From a virus: 26,568 nucleotides of DNA. How positions within the stretch are numbered: the first letter of the stretch is position 1; each line of letters starts with the position of its first letter. The DNA is taken from the IMG/VR virus record IMGVR_UViG_3300009790_002175, positions 1 to 26,568 of that record. One strand, 5' to 3'. Below are positions 7,289 to 14,138 of the stretch, one piece after another. The notes beneath the pieces were generated by a model that made no database searches, was not told the DNA's origin, and saw nothing but the letters and a program-made list of their open reading frames with translations. Both the position numbers and the translations under genes were made by a program.

Positions 7289-7953
7289 ATATTTGCATCC
7301 TTACATGTTTGTTTTATTGTTTTTACTTCTTCTTTACTTGTTGTAAAGAGTTTCATCCAAAATGGAGGATCTATCATCTCATCTATCATTTGGACTTGTT
7401 CGTCATTGAATCTTTCCAATAACTTGTTGCCTGTGCTACTTAAATATATTACCCAAGGACTAACTTTTGCCGCTCTTATATCATGTACTGCTCTGCTTGG
7501 ACTTACTGTAGTAAAGTAATCTTGCCATTTGTTATCGCTTTCTTCACTCCATTTAGCAAGATATATAATAGTCCTTTCTAATGCTTTTAGTCCTGGTTCT
7601 TTTCTAACATAATCTTTTACAAATTTATCATACTGTCTATCTGATGTCCATTGCTTTAACTTAACACCATTTTTAATTAACCATTCTGTGTACTTTTCTG
7701 GTTGTAACCATTCATTGGTCATACAACTTCTACCAAACTTTACAAATGCTTCATAGTATTGACTCATAATAAAGTCTTCTATACTCTTAGGTTCTTTAGC
7801 ACTTGTATTCAATTCATAAAACATTTGAAATGCTCTGTGTCCTAAACGTATATGGCTCATATCTCTATCTGCCCAACGTCTTTTCTTTACGCACATATGA
7901 GCCGAGAGTGTTCTTTCACTTGCAAACTCTTTGTTACACCATTTACACTTCAT
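7285..7953 (-). CDS. Zinc-finger-containing hypothetical protein, 222 aa
   Basis: The protein starts with a C2H2/C2HC-type finger: Cys3, Cys6, His19 and Cys21 (MKCKWC ... LSAHMC), followed by a basic KKRRW patch. The remaining 200 residues are helical with many Trp and Lys, and no recognised domain. The finger suggests nucleic-acid binding. It overlaps the gp62-like candidate by 4 nt upstream and thyX by 4 nt downstream. Being between a possible clamp-loader subunit and ThyX suggests a replication or late-transcription accessory role, but I recognise no family and a structural prediction would be needed. Confidence 0.65.
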   Translation of the reverse strand: MKCKWCNKEFASERTLSAHMCVKKRRWADRDMSHIRLGHRAFQMFYELNTSAKEPKSIEDFIMSQYYEAFVKFGRSCMTNEWLQPEKYTEWLIKNGVKLKQWTSDRQYDKFVKDYVRKEPGLKALERTIIYLAKWSEESDNKWQDYFTTVSPSRAVHDIRAAKVSPWVIYLSSTGNKLLERFNDEQVQMIDEMIDPPFWMKLFTTSKEEVKTIKQTCKDANI

Positions 7954-8414
7954 TTCATTAACTCTTTTATTTCTTTATCTGTATAAGCATGTGCTTGGAA
8001 AAACTGCTTTAGTTCATCTTTATCATTAATGCTTAATAGTAAATTTATCTCTTCTTGACTAATATGAGGATATATCTTTGCAATAGCATCTGATATTTTA
8101 TTTTTCTTTCTTTTACTGTTAGGTGGTTTTATGTATGGGTGATGTTGTACTTTACTACTACCTACTGCTGTCATCAGTAACCATTGTAATTCTGGATATT
8201 TACTTACGTCAGAAAATTTATGATTTACTAATTCATTAACCATCCAAATATAATCTGGTGCAGAGCCACCTTGTACACTACTTGCATACCTCATCATCAT
8301 CCAGGCACTAAATGCCTTCTTTTGTTCAGCACTCAATCTATTATACCAGCCACGGTCTTTTTTATCTATGGCTTTCATAACTTCTGCTAAAGGTATTTGA
8401 GGTTTCTTAGCCAT
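7950..8414 (-). CDS. Possible clamp-loader small subunit (T4 gp62-like)
   Basis: A 154-residue, all-helical protein. The segment VNELVNHKFSDVSKYPELQW near residues 59-78, followed by LLMTAVGSS and a basic KRKKNK loop, has the helix pattern of T4 gp62 (PECMPAVYAMN then LMAAVP in gp62). T4 gp62 is 187 residues and works with gp44 ATPase to load the gp45 clamp. No gp44 or gp45 is present in this window, so the call rests on a weak pattern match only. It overlaps MTAN by 8 nt and the zinc-finger gene by 4 nt. Confidence 0.4.
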   Translation of the reverse strand: MAKKPQIPLAEVMKAIDKKDRGWYNRLSAEQKKAFSAWMMMRYASSVQGGSAPDYIWMVNELVNHKFSDVSKYPELQWLLMTAVGSSKVQHHPYIKPPNSKRKKNKISDAIAKIYPHISQEEINLLLSINDKDELKQFFQAHAYTDKEIKELMK

Positions 8415-8967
8415 TGTTGTGATCCAAGTATGCGTTTATATAATGCTGTTCTCCATCTGCTACAGTTTCGCTCCAATCTTTACTAGCATTTTCATCTGCT
8501 TGGTCACTTACATATTTAAAACATTTAAAATTTGTTCCTGTTTTTTGACATGCTTTTGCTATTGCATAGGCTTCCATTTCTACCACATCTGAGATAATGC
8601 CCAAATCTGAATCACCACTAACAAAATTATCACCGCTACTACAACACATATCATCTATTGGGTCTCCAAAACTAATAATACCACTTTCTTCAAAAGGTGT
8701 TTGTCCTATACCAAATCCTAGTTCACTGCATAACATATCACGTTGTACAAAGTTTTTCATTTCATGTAACCCACTACTAACACTAATACCACCTGCTGTA
8801 CCAAAGTTCCAAACAGTTGTAGGTTTATATCTTTCAATAAGTTTACCAGCACAAATACCTGCATTTACTTTTCCAACACCTGTAAAAAACACATTACTCC
8901 ATTTAGCCATAGTAGGTGCTTCTTCTTTTAAAGCAATTAAAATTATATTATTAAATTCATTCGTCAT
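8407..8967 (-). CDS. mtnN: 5'-methylthioadenosine/S-adenosylhomocysteine nucleosidase (MTAN)
   Basis: A 186-residue phosphorylase-superfamily nucleosidase, shorter than the usual about 230. Motifs: IALKEEA (Glu15/16, matching the catalytic-site acid near the N-terminus), GVGKVNAG (30-37), TVWNFGTAGGI (51-61), VVEMEAYAIA (128-137, the ribose-binding Met-Glu) and YVSDQAD (152-158, general-acid Asp155). It cleaves MTA or SAH to adenine plus the thio-ribose moiety. The region between residues 80 and 120 is compressed relative to bacterial enzymes. It overlaps the APRT gene by 11 nt upstream, so the product adenine has its salvage enzyme made from the same mRNA. A related nucleosidase specificity cannot be excluded. 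Confidence 0.85.
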   Translation of the reverse strand: MTNEFNNIILIALKEEAPTMAKWSNVFFTGVGKVNAGICAGKLIERYKPTTVWNFGTAGGISVSSGLHEMKNFVQRDMLCSELGFGIGQTPFEESGIISFGDPIDDMCCSSGDNFVSGDSDLGIISDVVEMEAYAIAKACQKTGTNFKCFKYVSDQADENASKDWSETVADGEQHYINAYLDHNNG

Positions 8968-9487
8968 AAGATATCACACTAAAAGTATCCATTCCGCAAT
9001 ACTCTTGCAGTTTAGCACTTCCTTCTAAGAAAGTCAAGTCAATTACACATGCATAATGCAAAGGTTGGCAATTAAAGTTTTGTAGCAGTTCAAATATAGC
9101 ACTTGCAGTACCACCCGTAGCATTTACATCATCCATAATACAAACGTTGCTGTCTGGCCCTAATTTTGCGTCCTGCTTTATGTTTAAGTTAGTTTCTGCA
9201 TACTCATATGTAAAGTGATGCTCAAATGTTGGGGGAGGTAGTTTACCTGGTTTACGAACTATGTGTAAAGGTATTTCCATATCTAATGCCACTGGAGCAC
9301 CCCATAAAAATCCTCTGGCATCCGGAGCCACAATATCTGTAACTTTATTACGCATACAGTAATCAGTTAGTTTTGTAACTGTATATTGAAATGCTTGTGG
9401 TTGTGTTAGAATGCTAGTAACGTCTTTGTACTGTATTCCTTTAACAGGAAAGTCAGGTACAGTAGTTATAAGTTCTTTAAGATCCAT
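8957..9487 (-). CDS. apt: Adenine phosphoribosyltransferase (APRT)
   Basis: A 176-residue type I phosphoribosyltransferase converting adenine and PRPP to AMP. Motifs: FPVKGIQYKDVTSIL (residues 13-27), DARGFLWGAP (56-65), RKPGKLPP (78-85) and the PRPP loop CIMDDVNATGGTA (116-128). Length and order match bacterial APRT. I chose the ATG at 9487 because it follows a purine-rich GGAAGAAGAG and gives the family N-terminus (MDLKELI...), with an 11-nt overlap; an in-frame ATG at 9517 would add ten residues and overlap the upstream gene by 41 nt. MTAN lies immediately downstream, forming a two-step MTA/SAH-to-AMP route. Confidence 0.92.
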   Translation of the reverse strand: MDLKELITTVPDFPVKGIQYKDVTSILTQPQAFQYTVTKLTDYCMRNKVTDIVAPDARGFLWGAPVALDMEIPLHIVRKPGKLPPPTFEHHFTYEYAETNLNIKQDAKLGPDSNVCIMDDVNATGGTASAIFELLQNFNCQPLHYACVIDLTFLEGSAKLQEYCGMDTFSVISYDE

Positions 9488-10229
9488 TCTCTTCTTCCCA
9501 TGCAAGATTCTCTTCATGTTCTTCCCAATACTCTGATAAGTCGCTATCTTCAGGATCTACATATGGGTCTCTCCATTTGTCTGTAATCCATCCAACTGCG
9601 GCTTCATAACTTTTGCCTGTTGTATCGTTACAGTCATAATTTGGATCTAACCATTCTTTATCATACCAAACATCTTCTATAAAATCACCTAAGTGTGTTT
9701 CTACAATACTAAAAACTAACTTGTCAGGGTCGAAAGGTTCGTCTGAGTCTACAAACCAACTTGCAAAGCCACCTTTTTCTGCACTATGGAAAAGCATAAC
9801 AGGTGTACAGCCTTCTGGAGTTTCACCTTCTGTTTCTATGCTTATATATGCTCCTTCTCTACCTTTTAAACAATGCCCTTCTATTTCCATTTCGCCTTCA
9901 TCGTAATCCCAATCTGCTTCTCCATCTGGTTTTACACTAGAAACAAAAAAGCCACCATCTGCGTAGGCGGCGTTTATATGCTCAATACCATCTAATTCAT
10001 ACCAACCAGGAATATCATCTCTATCTTCTAAAATAGCAGGAGACTCAGAAATAATATCTTCGTCATCGTCCCATTCACCTAAAGAAAGTACATGTGGAAT
10101 AAATTGTTCGTATGCACCATCATCTTCAATCCTAGGTACCCAAAATCTTACAAACTCATCAGTAACTTCTCCTACTGTAAGTTCTCCTCCATATCTTCCG
10201 CCGTCAATTCTATATCTATATTTTGCCAT
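9477..10229 (-). CDS. Highly acidic hypothetical protein, 250 aa
   Basis: A 250-residue protein with a striking excess of Asp and Glu, many Trp and Tyr, and little Lys. It starts with a beta-hairpin-like basic segment (AKYRYRIDGGRYGG) and becomes strongly acidic, ending WEEHEENLAWEEENGS. The middle contains GGFFVSS and GAYISIETEGETP strands. No family is recognised. The charge pattern is like DNA-mimic or nucleic-acid-binding-protein inhibitors, but also like many phage or host proteins of unknown role. It has one of the best ribosome-binding sites in the window (AGGAGG, 6 nt before ATG at 10229) and overlaps the APRT gene by 11 nt, so high expression is expected. Confidence 0.7.
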   Translation of the reverse strand: MAKYRYRIDGGRYGGELTVGEVTDEFVRFWVPRIEDDGAYEQFIPHVLSLGEWDDDEDIISESPAILEDRDDIPGWYELDGIEHINAAYADGGFFVSSVKPDGEADWDYDEGEMEIEGHCLKGREGAYISIETEGETPEGCTPVMLFHSAEKGGFASWFVDSDEPFDPDKLVFSIVETHLGDFIEDVWYDKEWLDPNYDCNDTTGKSYEAAVGWITDKWRDPYVDPEDSDLSEYWEEHEENLAWEEENGS

Positions 10230-10238
10230 ATTAACCTC

Positions 10239-10742
10239 CTAGTCTAGTAAATGACCTATATCAATTTCATTTGGAATTTTGTTTGCTTCTTTAACAAACA
10301 TAGCACATTGTGGATTATCTCTACTTTCTAAAGGTGCCAACAACATGTGTCCATTTTTTAATTTAGGAAAGTACCATTTTACATCTTGAAATATATTTGT
10401 AATTTTTACTTCATGACATTCAATGAGCCTACCACTCAAGGGATTTAACGTTGCAGTTAAGAATCCTCTATTGTTTAAACTAGTCAAAGGTATAACTTCA
10501 ATACCACTTAAATCTTCATCTGTTATTGCAATACTCCAATCCATAGGCATTTGTATATTGTGTTCTCCTATTTGTAAACATATTGCAGGTGCATAAAAAC
10601 TCTCTAAAAAGATTAGAGGTAAAAAATAGTAATCCATCCATTCTGGATCACTAGTGTCAAATACACCAAATCTGATATCATCTATTTCATCAGGTACTTG
10701 GTCTATCTCATATACGGAATTATCTACTGTTAATATTTTCAT
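10239..10742 (-). CDS. Hypothetical protein, 167 aa, second gene of the UvsW operon
   Basis: A 167-residue acidic protein of predicted alpha/beta fold with no recognised domain. It starts with MKILTVDNSVYEIDQVPDE, a beta-hairpin, and has hydrophobic strands around residues 40-62 and a C-terminal acidic tail. It overlaps the UvsW stop by 4 nt, so translation is coupled to UvsW, and is followed after 9 nt by the acidic 250-residue gene. Nothing visible points to a specific biochemical function. Confidence 0.65.
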   Translation of the reverse strand: MKILTVDNSVYEIDQVPDEIDDIRFGVFDTSDPEWMDYYFLPLIFLESFYAPAICLQIGEHNIQMPMDWSIAITDEDLSGIEVIPLTSLNNRGFLTATLNPLSGRLIECHEVKITNIFQDVKWYFPKLKNGHMLLAPLESRDNPQCAMFVKEANKIPNEIDIGHLLD

Positions 10743-12196
10743 TTATACTCCACTTTAGTAACTTGAAAAGGGAATCCTTGTTCTTTATAGAATGCTTTTC
10801 TTTTAGTTAAATGTCGCTTACTATACTTAAGATTACTTGTAATGTCGACAACATTCAAATAGTCTTTGTCTTCTGCTTTACGGATTCCTCTTCCGATACT
10901 TTGTATTACTCTTACGAAACTTTTACCTGGCTCTAAAAGAACCAAATTAAATATTCGAGGAATATTAATACCGACCGCCGCAACTCCGTACGTTGCAACA
11001 ATTACTTTATTATCCATTTCTGATATTTGTGCATACTCTGATTGCCTATCAGAAACTTTCATATCTCCACTTATAAAAACCCAATCAGGATTTTTATCTA
11101 TAAGTAATTCACCTGTTGCTAATCTATCTATTAGTACAAGTGTATTGCCTGTTCCACTTAACCCTTTAATAATATCACTTATGTGAGTTACTCTAGGGTC
11201 GTCTGTTACAAGCCATTTTAATTCTTGTGCATAGTTATTAAAACCTAAAACTCCATCTTGTAGTTGGAATATGTTAATGTCTAAGTTTGCTAACACACCT
11301 TTATCTTGTAGTTCTTTACTGCTAAGGTTTCCTGTAACAGGTCCTAAACAACATGTACAACCAATTGCTTCATAGTCATCTTTAGGAATAGTTCCTGTTA
11401 GTCCCCAACGAATAGGAACATTAGCAAACACACCACCTAGTAGATTTCTTAATACATCTGCTTTTGCTTTATGTACTTCGTCTACCATAATACATACAAC
11501 ACCTTGTAAGAACAAGTCTATTGGAAAATCTGCTTCATACTTTTTACTTTTCTTTTCTAGTATTGCAAGACTTTGCCAAGTACAAATTGTATGTGTTTTA
11601 TCATATTCTTTTCTATCACCAAACAGTACACCAACATCAAGACCTAAGTTTTTATAATCTCGTTCTGTTTGTACAACTAAATCTTTATTAGGAACAATTA
11701 CTATTGTTCTACCATAGGGCTCACATAAGTCGCTTAAGGCGGCAGTTATGAGTGTTTTACCGGCGCCTGTAGCCACTTCTTGCAAACTTTGTGGATTAGT
11801 TAAAAACTCATTAATAACTTGTACTTGGTAATCCCTTAAAATAATAGGTTCGCCATCTGCAGGATGCCCTTTGGGCCATGCTATGTTTTCATACCTTGTT
11901 TGTTCTATGGGTTCAAAATCAAACTTCCATTCATCACGTTGGTCATCTATTTCTATTTCATATCCATCTGCTTGTACAATAGGTATTAATCTATCCAACA
12001 AGTTCATATATGTTCTACCGCCAATATCACAATACCTTACGCAACCATCCCATCTGCCTAATTTATAAGCAGGCATATGATATGCATAAGGTAAAAAGTA
12101 TTTTGCTTCGTCAGAAATTTTACGTCTTGTACTCGGTGCTAAACCAGAGAACTTAACATTTACTTCATCACGTATTTCTAGAACACATTTAGCCAT
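10739..12196 (-). CDS. uvsW: UvsW-type recombination helicase (superfamily 2)
   Basis: A 485-residue SF2 helicase of T4 UvsW type (503 in T4), which branch-migrates recombination intermediates and unwinds R-loops, helping the switch from origin- to recombination-dependent replication. The N-terminal 115 residues form the substrate-recognition domain. Motifs: Q-like LRDYQ (120-124), Walker A ATGAGKT (142-149 region), DEVH box (239-242), GLTGT, then in domain 2 VATYGVAAVGINIP and QSIGRGIRK with the arginine finger. It is the first gene of an eleven-gene operon. The ATG at 12196 lies 5 nt after a perfect TATAAT and has no Shine-Dalgarno, so the transcript would start on or next to the A of ATG. 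Confidence 0.92.
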   Translation of the reverse strand: MAKCVLEIRDEVNVKFSGLAPSTRRKISDEAKYFLPYAYHMPAYKLGRWDGCVRYCDIGGRTYMNLLDRLIPIVQADGYEIEIDDQRDEWKFDFEPIEQTRYENIAWPKGHPADGEPIILRDYQVQVINEFLTNPQSLQEVATGAGKTLITAALSDLCEPYGRTIVIVPNKDLVVQTERDYKNLGLDVGVLFGDRKEYDKTHTICTWQSLAILEKKSKKYEADFPIDLFLQGVVCIMVDEVHKAKADVLRNLLGGVFANVPIRWGLTGTIPKDDYEAIGCTCCLGPVTGNLSSKELQDKGVLANLDINIFQLQDGVLGFNNYAQELKWLVTDDPRVTHISDIIKGLSGTGNTLVLIDRLATGELLIDKNPDWVFISGDMKVSDRQSEYAQISEMDNKVIVATYGVAAVGINIPRIFNLVLLEPGKSFVRVIQSIGRGIRKAEDKDYLNVVDITSNLKYSKRHLTKRKAFYKEQGFPFQVTKVEYK

Positions 12197-12201
12197 AGTT
12201 T

Positions 12202-12231
12202 ATTATACTACCATTTTCGTTGTATTGTCAA
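12202..12231 (-). promoter_or_regulatory. Sigma70-type promoter of the UvsW operon (TTGACA-18-TATAAT)
   Basis: On the minus strand, -35 TTGACA is at 12231-12226 and -10 TATAAT at 12207-12202, with an 18-nt spacer. The -35 and spacer lie in the last codons of the TonB receptor gene. The predicted start (about 12195) coincides with the UvsW ATG at 12196. Confidence 0.65.
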
Positions 12232-13950
12232 CATAAATTGTCTTCCACGATTGTTATATCCAGGAAGTACTTCTAATTCTTCATCTAATACATTATCAAC
12301 TCTTAATGCTAATTCTAATTCATTAGCAAAAGTTTTAATATATCTAAAAGATAAATTTTGTAAATCTTCTAATTCATCACCATCAAATATTCCAGGTATT
12401 CTTTCAAACTGTCCTCTATATGTAATGTTAAAATTATGACTTCCAAAATCTTGGTCCCAACTAAACACACCAACATACTTAGGAACTCTTGGTTGGTCCG
12501 TATCAGTGTATTTAAGTGCAACACCAAATGCTCCAAATGTTTGAGAGTATCTAAAACCTGTTGTTTCGTATGACCCCGTATTGTAGTATTTAGGTGCGTT
12601 CCAAACTTGTTCAGTTGTTATAATTACTTCTACTTCACCTGTATCATTTCCATCTTCATCATAGATAGGAACAGTTTCTGATGATGTAACATCTTCATAA
12701 AACCCTGGTGTATATTCAATTGCTTGTTCAAATTCATATCTAAATAAACTTAATACACCAAAACCAATTTCATACCCTACTGCTTCTTCAGGCAATAAGT
12801 CTAAGTTAGCATCTACATAGCCGTCACCATTTTGTTCATATAATGTAGGTCTTCTAAAACTGTTTCCAACATTTAAAAAGAATGGTCCACTTTCAAGTCC
12901 AAATCGTAATGCGTTTTGGTCTTCATTGCCAACTCTAAAACCAAAGTTATATTTCATGGCAAAGTCGGCATTAATATTTAAGTAAGCACCATAGTTATCT
13001 CTATTGTAATCATCACTTAATGTTTCATACTGTTCATGACTTGCATCAAGTCCATATGCAACTTGCAATTTTTGTGAAAGGTTAGTTTGGTCGCCTACTC
13101 GTAAATAGTCTGTGCTACTTTCACTATAGAAAGACATCCAATCACCTGTATAGTATTCTGATTTATCATGTGTTCTACCTATTGTAAGGTATTCGTTGTT
13201 TACTGCAATATTATACTTCTCACCATCTTGTTCACAATCATTTGATGCTTCAAATTGAGAATCATAACAGTTATCATAATCATATGTATAATCAGTATAA
13301 TTCATTGTAATTGTAAAGTCTTGTAAGTCAAAATTTAACTTTGCATTTCTATTACTGTATATGTCTTCTTCTACATTATCATTTCTAGCACTACCTTGCT
13401 TTACTTCCATTGCAGTATATTGAAGCCAATTAGTAGGTGCAAGACTTAAATATCTATTACTGTCTGTTCCAAATGATGCTGTTGCACTCTTTTGAATAGT
13501 GTCTTTGATTAATATTGTTCCAGCAATACTACCACTTCCATATACAACACTATTAGCACCAGAAATAATTTTAACTTCTTGTCCAGTTACTAATTCTGTT
13601 CCAAAGTCATACCATGCAGTACCAGGTAAATTTGCTGGTATGCCATTTCTATATACTGTGGTGTGTACATTTTGAGCACCACGTTCGTTATATCCTTGAA
13701 AAGCACCTTGTCCACCAGCAGTCCAAGTATGACTAGGTAGTAATGCTCTTATAAAGGAATTCTCTTTTAGTGGATCTGTTTTAACTGTTTTAGTCTGTTG
13801 TGCCACTACCACAACTTCTTCTATCTCCTCTGCTTGTGCTTTTGGACTTATACATATTGCTACTGAGAACAATACCATCCATACAAAAGCCGCATACATC
13901 GGAGAAAAATTGATATGGAAATTCCAGTCAATTTTGTTTCCGTTCTTCAT
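12208..13950 (-). CDS. TonB-dependent outer-membrane receptor
   Basis: A 580-residue protein with a signal peptide (hydrophobic core about residues 18-35, cleavage expected after AQA at 40), then a TonB-box-like IEEVVVVA (43-50) that matches the typical E-x-V-V-V-A form. A plug domain follows (SFIRALLPSHTW, then YRNGIPAN, then GQEVKIISGANSVVYGSGSIAGTILI, about 65-150). Residues about 155-580 are alternating-hydrophobicity beta strands with a C-terminal FMLTIQRKW, ending in an aromatic residue as outer-membrane barrels do. Family members import siderophores, cobalamin or glycans; substrate is not determinable. It is short (usual 650-800) but has plug, barrel and ending. It has its own promoter and a ribosome-binding site (GGAG). 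A phage-encoded receptor is unusual: nutrient uptake and receptor masking are alternatives. Confidence 0.88.
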   Translation of the reverse strand: MKNGNKIDWNFHINFSPMYAAFVWMVLFSVAICISPKAQAEEIEEVVVVAQQTKTVKTDPLKENSFIRALLPSHTWTAGGQGAFQGYNERGAQNVHTTVYRNGIPANLPGTAWYDFGTELVTGQEVKIISGANSVVYGSGSIAGTILIKDTIQKSATASFGTDSNRYLSLAPTNWLQYTAMEVKQGSARNDNVEEDIYSNRNAKLNFDLQDFTITMNYTDYTYDYDNCYDSQFEASNDCEQDGEKYNIAVNNEYLTIGRTHDKSEYYTGDWMSFYSESSTDYLRVGDQTNLSQKLQVAYGLDASHEQYETLSDDYNRDNYGAYLNINADFAMKYNFGFRVGNEDQNALRFGLESGPFFLNVGNSFRRPTLYEQNGDGYVDANLDLLPEEAVGYEIGFGVLSLFRYEFEQAIEYTPGFYEDVTSSETVPIYDEDGNDTGEVEVIITTEQVWNAPKYYNTGSYETTGFRYSQTFGAFGVALKYTDTDQPRVPKYVGVFSWDQDFGSHNFNITYRGQFERIPGIFDGDELEDLQNLSFRYIKTFANELELALRVDNVLDEELEVLPGYNNRGRQFMLTIQRKW

Positions 13951-13966
13951 TCTGTCTCCAGGTTGG

Positions 13967-14025
13967 TTAATTCTATATTAATTATACGTCTTTCTACTGA
14001 AAAGTCAAGTTAATTCTAGAATTAA
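13967..14025 (-). promoter_or_regulatory. TonB receptor promoter with flanking palindromic operator candidate
   Basis: On the minus strand, -35 TTGACT is at 14008-14003 and -10 TATAAT at 13986-13981, spacer 16 nt. A perfect 16-bp palindrome (TTAATTCT/AGAATTAA) at 14010-14025 ends one base from the -35, and a second AGAATTAA half-site lies at 13974-13967 across the predicted start. The promoter is thus bracketed by the same half-site, as in repressor-controlled promoters. The 24-nt leader includes GGAG. It is not a recognisable Fur box. Confidence 0.65.
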
Positions 14026-14038
14026 ATGCACAAAAGGT

Positions 14039-14063
14039 GAAGCCCGGAAGAACTCCGGGCTTC
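14039..14063 (-). terminator. Strong stem-loop terminator-like hairpin
   Basis: A perfect 10-bp GC-rich stem (GAAGCCCGGA/TCCGGGCTTC) closed by a 5-nt loop. It is on the transcript running from the AAA+ ATPase toward the TonB receptor, with ACCTTTTG following, so the U-tract is short. It could act in either direction. It stands out against roughly one-third GC surroundings. Confidence 0.75.
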
Positions 14064-14138
14064 TATGGTGCTCTAGTGGGGGATGACTAACGTTGAGCAC
14101 CAGGGAACCGTTAGCAATATATAATTATCTTATATTGC
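14064..14138 (-). ncRNA. Structured RNA: hairpin plus H-type pseudoknot downstream of the AAA+ ATPase
   Basis: Read on the minus strand: an 8-bp hairpin GCAATATA/TATATTGC (14138-14114) spans the ATPase stop codon. Next come stem 1 CTAACG (14114-14109) with CGTTAG (14092-14087), and stem 2 GGTGCTC (14101-14095) with GAGCACC (14073-14067). The stems interleave (S1a, S2a, S1b, S2b), which is the H-type pseudoknot order, with loops of 7, 2 and 13 nt; the last contains CCCCC. The terminator hairpin at 14039-14063 follows 3 nt later. There is no open reading frame of note here. It could be a 3'-UTR element, a processed small RNA or a metabolite sensor. Confidence 0.6.

Noticed and set aside
8597-9028. 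Plus-strand open frame of 143 codons
   Set aside because: Antisense to MTAN and APRT, both secure by motifs; no start signals.
9488-9517. Upstream start for APRT
   Set aside because: Adds ten residues not in the family and a 41-nt overlap; the ATG at 9487 has a better ribosome-binding site.
13967-14025. Fur box at the TonB receptor promoter
   Set aside because: The palindrome TTAATTCT/AGAATTAA does not resemble the GATAAT-repeat Fur consensus.
14039-14138. Known riboswitch (SAM-II, SAM-V or preQ1) in the pseudoknot region
   Set aside because: The stems and loops do not match the conserved sequences I can recall, and it is placed 3' of a gene rather than in its leader.
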